Position numbers and translations under genes: made by a program | Notes under the pieces: model-generated | Database searches by the model: none | Seen by the model: the letters and a program-made list of their open reading frames with translations, nothing else | Told to the model about the DNA's origin: nothing | Shown: positions 1 to 5,315 of the stretch, one piece after another | Numbering within the stretch: position 1 is the stretch's first letter | Layout of the letters: each line of letters opens with the position of its first letter | DNA from: Clostridiales bacterium | GTDB lineage: Bacteria > Bacillota > Clostridia > Peptostreptococcales > Anaerovoracaceae | NCBI GenBank assembly: GCA_012735285.1 | Contig: JAAYHT010000046.1 | Span: 1-5,380, forward strand | DNA: 5,380 nt | Direction: 5' to 3'

Positions 1-2
1 GG

Positions 3-239
3 CCTGTATCAGGCAGCGGATCCCTAGTATTGGTTGAGCGCATTGTATCTGCCTACGGTGCAGACAGTTTCTTAGGAAGGACTGCATCCGTGATGGCAGG
101 CTCCTGCGAAACGGTATTCTATGTCCTTGCTGTATACTTTGGAGTTACAGCTGTAAAAAAAATACGCCACGCTTTTCTAGCCGGAATCATAGGCTATATA
201 GTTGGGGTTGTGGCGTCTGTTTGGATATGCAAGTTATAG
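3..239 (+). CDS. spmB: Spore maturation protein SpmB, C-terminal part (gene runs off the left edge)
   Basis: This is the last 78 residues of an integral membrane protein of the nucleoside-recognition (Gate) superfamily. The frame stays open to the first complete codon at base 3 and begins PVSGSGSL, a glycine/serine-rich stretch I recognise from SpmB. It then reads on through YGADSFLGRTASVMAGSCE, also SpmB-like. A TTG at base 30 in the same frame could be mistaken for a start, but the conserved residues upstream of it show that the gene begins outside the window. Two hydrophobic stretches follow: one around TVFYVLAVYFGVTAV and a C-terminal one around GIIGYIVGVVASVWI, both likely membrane segments. 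In Bacillus subtilis SpmA and SpmB are needed for normal spore core dehydration; the transported substrate, if any, is not known to me. spmA is expected just upstream, outside the window. The stop codon abuts the murA stop codon on the other strand. I am sure of the family; the exact role here is by analogy. Confidence 0.88.
   Translation, partial: PVSGSGSLVLVERIVSAYGADSFLGRTASVMAGSCETVFYVLAVYFGVTAVKKIRHAFLAGIIGYIVGVVASVWICKL
153..216 (-). terminator. Possible intrinsic terminator of murA, antisense inside spmB
   Basis: Read on the minus strand, 24 bases past the murA stop codon, a 7-bp perfect stem ACGCCAC (216-210) pairs with GTGGCGT (170-164). It encloses a smaller stem TAGCC (196-192) with GGCTA (182-178). 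The outer stem is followed after one A by eight consecutive T residues (162-155). Stem plus T8 in the right place downstream of murA fits a Rho-independent terminator. Against it, the outer loop is long (39 bases, partly filled by the inner stem), and the T tract is the complement of the AAA AAA A run encoding Val-Lys-Lys-Ile in spmB, so it may be a coding coincidence. Confidence 0.4.
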
Positions 240-1502
240 TTAATCTTGAACCTTCTTTATATTCGCTCCAAGCAAGTGGAATTTCTCAGCAAAGGAGGCA
301 TAACCTCTCTCCAGATGATAGATTTCTGAGATCTCGGTAATACCTTCTGCCATTAGTCCCGCTAGCACCATGGCTGCACCTGCCCTTAGGTCCGTACATA
401 TTACCTGAGCGCCCTGCAATTTTCTTTCGCCTTGGATTATAGCGGTTCTTCCCTCTATTTTTATGTCGGCGCCCATCCTGTTTAATTCACCTACATGCAT
501 ATATCTGTTTTCAAATACGGTTTCAACAACTAGGCTGGGACCTTTTACGGTTGTTAATAGGGCCATAAACTGAGGCTGCATGTCTGTAGGAAATCCAGGG
601 TAGGGCATGGTCTTAATATCTGTAGAAACCAAGGGTTTAAGATCTGCTCTGACCCGTATACCTTCTTCTATTTCTTCTACCGACACTCCGCATTCAATAA
701 GCTTTGCAACTACAGGTCTGACGTGATCAGGGACTACATTTTTCAGAATTATGTCGCCCCTTGTTATAGCAGCGGCTACCATGAAGGTACCCGTTTCTAT
801 CCTGTCGGGAATTACTGAATGTTTTGTGCCCCTGAGCTCCTTTACACCTTCGATCCTTATGGTGTCTGTTCCGGCGCCCTTGACCTTTGCTCCCATCTTG
901 TTCATAAAGTTAGCCAAATCGACGATTTCAGGCTCTTCAGCGGCATTTTCGATGATAGTATGACCCTCTGCCAATGCAGCTGCCATCATAATGTTTTCAG
1001 TAGCTCCTACACTTGGGAAGTCGAGATAGACGCTCCCTCCAGTCAATTTCTTGGCTTTGGCTTCAACATAGCCGTGGCCCTGTTCTATATCAGCCCCCAG
1101 TGCTTGAAAACCTTTCAGATGTAGGTCAATTGGCCTTGCGCCTATAGCACATCCACCTGGAAGGGCAATTCTAGCCCGCCCTGTTCTGGCTAGTAGGGGT
1201 CCCATAGTTAGTATGGAGGCTCTCATCCTTTTAACCAATTCGTAAGGGGCCTCGTTGAATAAGATATTCCCTTTTTTTATATGAATTCGGTTGTTATCAA
1301 AATCTTCGTTAACCTTCGATCCTATGCTGTGCAGGAGTTTGCACATGGCGTCAACATCTCTTAAAGCTGGTACTTCTAGAATTTCACATTCTTCATCTGT
1401 CAGTAGTGATGCTGCCATGATTGGAAGCACTGCATTTTTAGCCCCGCTTATCTCTACTGTGCCAACAAGGGGACCGCTTTTTTGTACTATATATTTTGCC
1501 AA
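240..1502 (-). CDS. murA: UDP-N-acetylglucosamine 1-carboxyvinyltransferase (MurA)
   Basis: MurA transfers enolpyruvate from phosphoenolpyruvate to UDP-GlcNAc in the cytoplasm, the first committed step of peptidoglycan synthesis. The 420 residues match the family's usual length, and the two-lobed EPSP-synthase-like fold is covered end to end. Visible hallmarks are SGAKNAVLP with Lys22-Asn23, MRAS around Arg94, the active-site loop PGGCAIGARP with the catalytic Cys118 and Arg123, YPGFPTDMQ with Asp307, LRAG with Arg373, and HLERGY with Arg399 near the C-terminus. A cysteine rather than aspartate in the loop predicts a fosfomycin-sensitive enzyme. The start is TTG: GGAGG (1513-1509) lies six bases before it, and the nearby ATG at 1515 is out of frame. 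The gene has its own promoter behind spoIID and ends flush against spmB. Low-GC Firmicutes often have two murA paralogues, and I cannot say which this is. Confidence 0.97.
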   Translation of the reverse strand: MAKYIVQKSGPLVGTVEISGAKNAVLPIMAASLLTDEECEILEVPALRDVDAMCKLLHSIGSKVNEDFDNNRIHIKKGNILFNEAPYELVKRMRASILTMGPLLARTGRARIALPGGCAIGARPIDLHLKGFQALGADIEQGHGYVEAKAKKLTGGSVYLDFPSVGATENIMMAAALAEGHTIIENAAEEPEIVDLANFMNKMGAKVKGAGTDTIRIEGVKELRGTKHSVIPDRIETGTFMVAAAITRGDIILKNVVPDHVRPVVAKLIECGVSVEEIEEGIRVRADLKPLVSTDIKTMPYPGFPTDMQPQFMALLTTVKGPSLVVETVFENRYMHVGELNRMGADIKIEGRTAIIQGERKLQGAQVICTDLRAGAAMVLAGLMAEGITEISEIYHLERGYASFAEKFHLLGANIKKVQD

Positions 1503-1508
1503 GGTTTT

Positions 1509-1513
1509 CCTCC
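1509..1513 (-). promoter_or_regulatory. Shine-Dalgarno of murA, deciding a TTG start
   Basis: GGAGG on the minus strand ends six bases before the TTG at 1502. It fixes that codon as the start even though an ATG (1515-1513, out of frame) overlaps the site itself. Confidence 0.85.
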
Positions 1514-1537
1514 ATGTAATTCACTATTATCGGGAAT

Positions 1538-1566
1538 AGTATATCATCTGAGATTAGTCAAGGCAA
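1538..1566 (-). promoter_or_regulatory. Sigma-A-type extended -10 promoter of murA
   Basis: On the minus strand a -35 element TTGCCT (1566-1561) is followed by 17 bases and the -10 element TATACT (1543-1538). The -10 is preceded by TG at the position of an extended -10 (TGATATACT). Transcription would start near 1531, giving a leader of about 28 bases with the GGAGG site. This lets murA be transcribed during growth, independently of the sporulation gene spoIID upstream. Spacing and both hexamers agree well with consensus; the call is made by eye. Confidence 0.7.
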
Positions 1567-1567
1567 T

Positions 1568-1658
1568 ATGAAAGGAAGAGGTTTTAGTTCTGAAGCAAAT
1601 ATGCTAAAGGGGGACAAAAACATATTTTGTTGATTACCTCTTCCTATTCCCCTTTCAT
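1568..1658. repeat. Nested inverted repeats between spoIID and murA
   Basis: A perfect 10-bp inverted repeat joins AGGAAGAGGT (1573-1582) to ACCTCTTCCT (1636-1645). ATGAAAGG (1568-1575) is also complementary to CCTTTCAT (1651-1658), so the arms could extend with an interruption on the right side. A second stem AAAGGGG (1606-1612) with CCCCTTT (1649-1655) crosses the first, so the two cannot both form as a simple hairpin. A small stem ACAAAA (1614-1619) with TTTTGT (1625-1630) lies inside. The block sits between the spoIID stop and the murA -35 element. No run of T follows any stem, so it is not a classical terminator. It may be an RNA processing or attenuation structure, a protein-binding dyad or a remnant of a small element; the function is unknown. 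Confidence 0.5.
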
Positions 1659-1685
1659 TATTTCCAAAAGCCAATAGAATATACT

Positions 1686-2711
1686 CTAGTTTATCTGCTT
1701 TATTGTTACTCCCGTATAGTAGTGTTTTAATATCTCTTTGTAATTATAGCCTGCTTGAGCCATCCCATTTGCACCCCATTGACTCATACCTACTCCATGT
1801 CCAAAGCCCCGTGTAGTGAAGACAATATTGTCATTTCCGTCGAAAGCAAAGGTGAAATTAGCCGACCTAAGGTTAAATAACTCTCTTATATTGCGGCCGG
1901 TTAATACCTTATTGCCCACTTGAATTTGCTCTACACGGCCTCCTTCGCTACGCTTCAATATTTTTATATTATTAGGACTAATGGAAGAGGCACCATATGT
2001 ATTCTGTACTTTTTCTTTGAATGTATTAAATGATATTGATATGCTCTCGCTCTGGTGAGGGGCCTCATCCTCATACTTGCTTTCCACACTTCGAAGATAA
2101 GGGATACTGGAAACAAATACATCTTCAGAATTTTCCGTTTTGCCACCACTTGAGGAATGGTAAAGAGGCTGTTCGACCAGCTCTCCTTCGTAAAACATAA
2201 CTTCTCCCATTGTTGTTGCAACGGCATCTTTAATTTTAGGCCAAGAGTTTTTGATCCAGTCGCGGCCTTTTAGCTCTAATAGCTCCTGTTCGGATCTATA
2301 AACCTGGCAGTGGGTACCATCACAAAGGGGAGCTTCGGGATGATCAGCCGAGTTCCCGAATTTTTCACCCCTTACAACTTTTGAGAGGGCATAGGTACGT
2401 GCAGCTACTGCCTGGGCCTTGAGTGCTTCAAATTCAAATGAAGAGGGCATTTCGCCCGCCACCACACCTGCCACGTATTCTTCAAGGTCCAGGGTAACAG
2501 TCCCTCCTGTTTTATGTAGATAAACTTTGATGGGAATGTCTATGCTCAAATGTTCGACATCTGGAATATCTTCGTTATTTACAATTGTAATCAAAACTAA
2601 GGGCAGTATGATTAGAGAAAAGATGACAAATACAAAAATGGCAGAAGATATCAGTAACTTATCTTCATGCTTTTTTAATAGTGATCCTATTTTCCTGCTG
2701 TAACGCTTCAT
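1686..2711 (-). CDS. spoIID: Stage II sporulation protein D, engulfment lytic transglycosylase
   Basis: SpoIID cleaves glycan strands of septal peptidoglycan so that the mother-cell membrane can engulf the forespore, working with SpoIIM and SpoIIP. The 341-residue protein has a short basic N-terminus and one membrane anchor (about residues 19-44, ISSAIFVFVIFSLIILPLVL core); the rest should face the outside of the membrane. The SpoIID domain begins near residue 60. EEYVAGVVAGEMPS holds Glu87, matching the catalytic glutamate (Glu88 in B. subtilis), followed by ALKAQAVAARTYAL. His124, Cys130, His134 and Cys135 match the zinc-binding pattern reported for the Clostridioides difficile protein. YHSSSGGKTENSEDVF (184-199) and the C-terminal GFGHGVGMSQWGANGMAQ (302-319) are family signatures. 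The ATG start is preceded by GGAGG (2720-2716). A sigma-E-type promoter lies upstream. All expected key residues are present. Confidence 0.97.
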   Translation of the reverse strand: MKRYSRKIGSLLKKHEDKLLISSAIFVFVIFSLIILPLVLITIVNNEDIPDVEHLSIDIPIKVYLHKTGGTVTLDLEEYVAGVVAGEMPSSFEFEALKAQAVAARTYALSKVVRGEKFGNSADHPEAPLCDGTHCQVYRSEQELLELKGRDWIKNSWPKIKDAVATTMGEVMFYEGELVEQPLYHSSSGGKTENSEDVFVSSIPYLRSVESKYEDEAPHQSESISISFNTFKEKVQNTYGASSISPNNIKILKRSEGGRVEQIQVGNKVLTGRNIRELFNLRSANFTFAFDGNDNIVFTTRGFGHGVGMSQWGANGMAQAGYNYKEILKHYYTGVTIKQIN

Positions 2712-2715
2712 GTCC

Positions 2716-2749
2716 CCTCCAATATATATAGCTTCATACTATATATATT
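2716..2749 (-). promoter_or_regulatory. spoIID ribosome binding site with abutting AT-rich hairpin
   Basis: In the predicted spoIID leader an 11-bp perfect inverted repeat, AATATATATAG (2749-2739) and CTATATATATT (2731-2721) as read on the minus strand, encloses a 7-base loop. It ends directly at the GGAGG Shine-Dalgarno (2720-2716). As RNA it would be a weak all-A/U stem apart from the closing G-C pair. It has no T tract and so does not look like a terminator. It may affect ribosome access or message stability, which is inference. Confidence 0.5.
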
Positions 2750-2763
2750 ATGAGGGTTGTCTA

Positions 2764-2793
2764 ATTCTATGCTAATTATGTATCAGATTATAC
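2764..2793 (-). promoter_or_regulatory. Probable sigma-E promoter of spoIID
   Basis: On the minus strand GTATAATC (2793-2786) is followed by 14 bases and CATAGAAT (2771-2764). This agrees with the sigma-E pattern I recall from B. subtilis (about KMATATTT, 14 bases, CATACAMT), and spoIID is a known sigma-E target there. The start point would fall near 2757, giving a leader of about 45 bases. The -35 element lies within the last codons of fdhD, so spoIID could also receive read-through from the upstream operon, since no terminator separates them. Confidence 0.65.
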
Positions 2794-3484
2794 GTTCTGA
2801 TCCGTTATAAATATTCATTCTGTTTGATCTTACAAAACCGCATACGATAGTATTATATTTCTTTGCCATCTCAACAGTTTTTTTGGAAGGTGCAGAGCGG
2901 GAAACAATTGCAGGAATACCTGCAGCCACTATTTTATCAAACATGTCGCTGGGTAGACGGCCGCTGGTCATGATATAGCATTGGCTCATATCTATATCGT
3001 TAAGTAGACCCATCCCTAATATTTTATCTATTGCACAATGTCTGCTTAGATCTTCTACGAAATATAGCAGATCGGATCCCTTGCATAGGGCAGCGCTGTG
3101 CAGGGCTCCTGTATCGCGAAAGTTTTCACTTCCGGGAATAAACTTTTCAGCCGCAGCCATTATGTCGGTTGCCTTACATACATAGTCTGGATTTCTATTA
3201 GGTTCAACACTGTGATGAGTGCCAGGGGCCAGTGTGACCTCAGCTGTATTTGTTTCTTGGTCTATCTTAAGACTTTTAACATCGTCTTTAGACGATATGA
3301 TCTTTCCCGCCAATAGATGGCCATAAACCAAAGCTTCTGTAGATTCAGGGCTATAGTATAGATTTATTAGAGGTTTGCCATCAACAATAATGTTGATGAA
3401 TGCATCGTTTATGACTTTGTCGCTTGTATCAAATCTCTTATTTGATTCAATTTTGGTCACATTATCGATTTCTTTTACTAACAT
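2783..3484 (-). CDS. fdhD: FdhD-family protein (formate dehydrogenase accessory sulfurtransferase) lacking the usual cysteine box
   Basis: FdhD proteins carry sulfur from a cysteine desulfurase to the molybdenum cofactor, activating formate dehydrogenase in the cytoplasm. The 233 residues hold the family core: INIIVDGKPL (30-40), TGALHSAAL (125-133), EDLSRHCAIDKILG (144-157; usually EDVGRHNAVDK), MTSGRLPSDMFDK (172-184), GIPAIVSRSAPS (189-200) and GFVR (216-219). The protein is shorter than typical members (about 260-280 residues). The segment around residues 86-104, where a CxxC or SGCG motif is expected, reads PGTHHSVEPNRNPDYVCK with only Cys103. Other cysteines are 134, 150, 169 and 215; Cys150 sits where Asn or Val is usual. 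The ATG overlaps the last seven bases of mobB (ATGTTAG), with GAGGTG just before it inside mobB, so translation is probably coupled. It belongs to FdhD by sequence; whether it still acts as a sulfurtransferase is uncertain. No formate dehydrogenase lies in the window. Confidence 0.88.
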   Translation of the reverse strand: MLVKEIDNVTKIESNKRFDTSDKVINDAFINIIVDGKPLINLYYSPESTEALVYGHLLAGKIISSKDDVKSLKIDQETNTAEVTLAPGTHHSVEPNRNPDYVCKATDIMAAAEKFIPGSENFRDTGALHSAALCKGSDLLYFVEDLSRHCAIDKILGMGLLNDIDMSQCYIMTSGRLPSDMFDKIVAAGIPAIVSRSAPSKKTVEMAKKYNTIVCGFVRSNRMNIYNGSERII

Positions 3485-3987
3485 TTCGCACCTCGTTTAA
3501 AATAATTGATTAGAAAATCTGCAATTTCTTTGTAATTATTAATATCTAGCACAACTTCTACATCGTCAATGGCTTCTTTAGAGTCGGTGGCAACGGCTAT
3601 AAAAGTGTCGTCTACTTCTAAACGTCTTTCACTTGCACCCTTTCTATATACCTCAATTTTTGGGAAACTACTTCCTTTATACCCTTCAATAATTACAAAG
3701 TCAACATCGTCCTTTACCATATCTACCAGCTGTTCAAGTGCGGCTTCAGCTTCAGTAGATTTGATTAAGGCAATCTTTGACTTTGATGATATTAACACTG
3801 TATCTGCTCCCGCCTGCCTATGCTTCCATGTATCCTTGCCTTCCTGATCGATTTCAAAATCGTGGGCATCGTGTTTTATAGTTGCAATGCGATAGCCCCT
3901 TGACTTTAATTCTTTGACAATGCCTACGATAAGGGTGGTTTTTCCCACATTGGAATTGCTGGCTAGAACATTTACTACAAATGCCAT
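3478..3987 (-). CDS. mobB: Molybdopterin-guanine dinucleotide biosynthesis adapter protein MobB
   Basis: MobB is a small P-loop GTP-binding protein of the SIMIBI class. It assists MobA in adding the nucleotide to molybdopterin or in delivering the cofactor. The 169 residues include an N-terminal Walker A, SNSNVGKTTL (10-19), in which Ser10 replaces the usual first glycine. They also include TIKHDAHDFEID (36-47), GKDTWKHRQAGAD (50-62) and VIIEGYKGSSFPKIEVYR (98-115), all characteristic of MobB. The length is normal for the stand-alone protein. The ATG follows the moeA stop codon after 12 bases, with a GAGGT ribosome binding site in that gap, and the 3' end overlaps fdhD by 7 bases, so the three genes are almost certainly co-transcribed. 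mobA itself is not in the window. Family membership is clear; the exact biochemical role of MobB is debated even in E. coli. Confidence 0.93.
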   Translation of the reverse strand: MAFVVNVLASNSNVGKTTLIVGIVKELKSRGYRIATIKHDAHDFEIDQEGKDTWKHRQAGADTVLISSKSKIALIKSTEAEAALEQLVDMVKDDVDFVIIEGYKGSSFPKIEVYRKGASERRLEVDDTFIAVATDSKEAIDDVEVVLDINNYKEIADFLINYFKRGAKC

Positions 3988-3999
3988 AGTTATACCTCG

Positions 4000-5184
4000 C
4001 TATAATTCTATAACAGTTACTCTGTCTCCTATATCAAACCTAGTAAATGGTTTTACCTCTAGAATCGCATTTGTTTTAAGCAGAGTAAGGAGCCTTCCGG
4101 GCTGTTGGCTAACATTTCCTAAATAGACTTTTTTGATACCATCTTCTTCAACTGTTTTTACCCTTATGAACCTGCGCTTCTTAGAAGGATTATCAAAGGG
4201 TTCAGCCATGGTTGCAACTATCCTTTTCTCTTGGCTTCTATTTAATCCATAGTATTTATCCAGCATGGGATTCATCATGAGCTCGAATGTAGTAGCCATA
4301 GCTAGGGGATTACCTGAAAGACCTAAAAGGATGCTATTATCCTTAATTGCACCAAACATAGGAGAACCTGGCTTTAAATTAACCTGCCAGAACAAGATAT
4401 CATAGCCTGCCTTAACAGCGGCCTCCCTCATAAGGTCCTTTTCGCCTACGGACACTCCGCCTGTAGTTACTATAAAGTCGCACTCTTTTGAAGCCTGCTC
4501 AAGTGCGCCTACAATTTCATCCATGTCATCCTTAATGTTGTTATAAAGCCTGGGCTGAGCTCCTAATTCCAAGAGCCTGGAGTAGATAAAATAGGAGTTG
4601 CCGTTGTAGATATGCCCTGGAAGAAGCTCTGTATCAAGCTCCTGCAGTTCATTGCCCGATGACATTATTCCAACCACAGCTTTTTTGTATACCAATACTT
4701 TGGATAGACCTAGGGAGGCTATACCCATGATATCGGCAGAATTAAGCACCTTGGTTTTTTTAACTACCCGGGCACCTGTTTCGATATCTTCCCCTTTATA
4801 TACATAGTTATCATAAGGCTTGTGTTTAACATGTACATTAACAAATTCACCGTTGGTATCAGTATCCTCTTGCCTTACAATGCAGTTGGCCCCTTCAGGT
4901 ATAGGTGCACCTGTCATTATTCTGACTGCGGTTCCTTCTGTTACCTGATGTTGGCTGACATCTCCTGCATAGATCTTGTCAATAATCTTTAATTTGCCCG
5001 GTATATCTTCAGCCCTGACAGCATAGCCGTCTAAAGGCGATCTATCAAAAGGTGGATAATGTTGATTGGAGATTATATCTTCAGCCAGCACCCTGCCCAC
5101 TGCATCTAATATTGATATGCTTTCTGTCTTGGCTTTTTGAACTTTGTCAGATAAAAGTTCCTGTGCCTTTTCCAGTTCTATCAT
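4000..5184 (-). CDS. moeA: Molybdopterin molybdenumtransferase MoeA
   Basis: MoeA ligates molybdate (or tungstate) to adenylylated molybdopterin, releasing AMP and forming the mature cofactor in the cytoplasm. With the start chosen here the protein has 394 residues, close to the usual length. The N-terminal region holds PPFDRSPLDGYAV (44-56) and MTGAPIPEGAN (90-100). The central MoCF-biosynthesis (MogA-like) domain holds SSGNEL (175-180), TTGGVSVGEKDL (240-251), LKPGSP (270-275) and GLSGNP (288-293; GLPGNP in many homologues). The C-terminal beta-barrel domain spans about 320-394, including QQPGRLLTLLKTNAIL (360-375). An in-frame ATG at 5196 would add MEDK, but it overlaps the GGAGG (5194-5190) that sits five bases before the ATG at 5184 and has no site of its own. 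Starting at 5184 gives MIELEKAQELL, the typical MoeA beginning. It is the first gene of the moeA-mobB-fdhD operon. Confidence 0.95.
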   Translation of the reverse strand: MIELEKAQELLSDKVQKAKTESISILDAVGRVLAEDIISNQHYPPFDRSPLDGYAVRAEDIPGKLKIIDKIYAGDVSQHQVTEGTAVRIMTGAPIPEGANCIVRQEDTDTNGEFVNVHVKHKPYDNYVYKGEDIETGARVVKKTKVLNSADIMGIASLGLSKVLVYKKAVVGIMSSGNELQELDTELLPGHIYNGNSYFIYSRLLELGAQPRLYNNIKDDMDEIVGALEQASKECDFIVTTGGVSVGEKDLMREAAVKAGYDILFWQVNLKPGSPMFGAIKDNSILLGLSGNPLAMATTFELMMNPMLDKYYGLNRSQEKRIVATMAEPFDNPSKKRRFIRVKTVEEDGIKKVYLGNVSQQPGRLLTLLKTNAILEVKPFTRFDIGDRVTVIEL

Positions 5185-5189
5185 TTTAT

Positions 5190-5194
5190 CCTCC
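5190..5194 (-). promoter_or_regulatory. Shine-Dalgarno of moeA, deciding between two in-frame ATGs
   Basis: GGAGG lies five bases before the ATG at 5184 and overlaps the alternative ATG at 5196. Upstream of 5196 there is only A/T-rich sequence without a purine-rich binding site. The shorter protein is therefore favoured. Confidence 0.8.
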
Positions 5195-5239
5195 ATTTTA
5201 TTTTGATTTAAAACCTATAATATCACAAGATCAAGCTTT

Positions 5240-5245
5240 ATTATA
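5240..5245 (-). promoter_or_regulatory. Possible -10 element of the moeA-mobB-fdhD operon
   Basis: TATAAT on the minus strand matches the sigma-A -10 consensus exactly and would give a leader of about 50 bases before moeA. No good -35 lies 17 bases upstream (the hexamer there is a run of T), so the call rests on the -10 and on position alone. I see no molybdenum-cofactor riboswitch-like structure in the short leader. Confidence 0.35.
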
Positions 5246-5315
5246 CAGCATTTTGGTAATTTAAAAAATATTGGGTATATATTTGATATGAGATAATACA
5301 TTTGTGTCAAAAAAG

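Noticed and set aside
751..1124. Two plus-strand open frames (751-963 and 819-1124) opposite murA
   Set aside because: They lie wholly within the well-conserved murA coding sequence, have no recognisable domain and are explained as antisense shadows.
1291..1539. Plus-strand open frame of 82 residues spanning the murA 5' end
   Set aside because: Its sequence is the complement of conserved MurA codons and it runs across the murA promoter; no family resemblance.
1568..1658. Classical Rho-independent terminator for spoIID
   Set aside because: The stems are long enough, but no T run follows either of them on the minus strand, so I list the region as inverted repeats instead.
1964..2227. Minus-strand 87-residue frame inside spoIID in another reading frame
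   Set aside because: Overlaps the conserved SpoIID domain completely and shows no coding character of its own.
2744..2777. Alternative sigma-E promoter GCATA ... CATAATAT closer to spoIID
   Set aside because: The spacing is two bases short and the -10 is a poorer match than CATAGAAT with its well-spaced GTATAATC.
3098..4126. Plus-strand frames at 3098-3316, 3569-3847 and 3914-4126
   Set aside because: All are opposite fdhD, mobB or moeA, whose protein motifs are clearly the real ones.
5052..5264. Plus-strand 70-residue frame opposite the moeA start, hydrophobic and proline/leucine rich
   Set aside because: Most of it is the complement of conserved MoeA N-terminal codons, with no ribosome binding site seen; treated as a shadow.
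5271..5300. Second rightward promoter TTGGGT ... GATAAT/TAATAC
   Set aside because: Either the spacing (15) or the -10 hexamer is poor; the extended -10 at 5336-5344 is far better.
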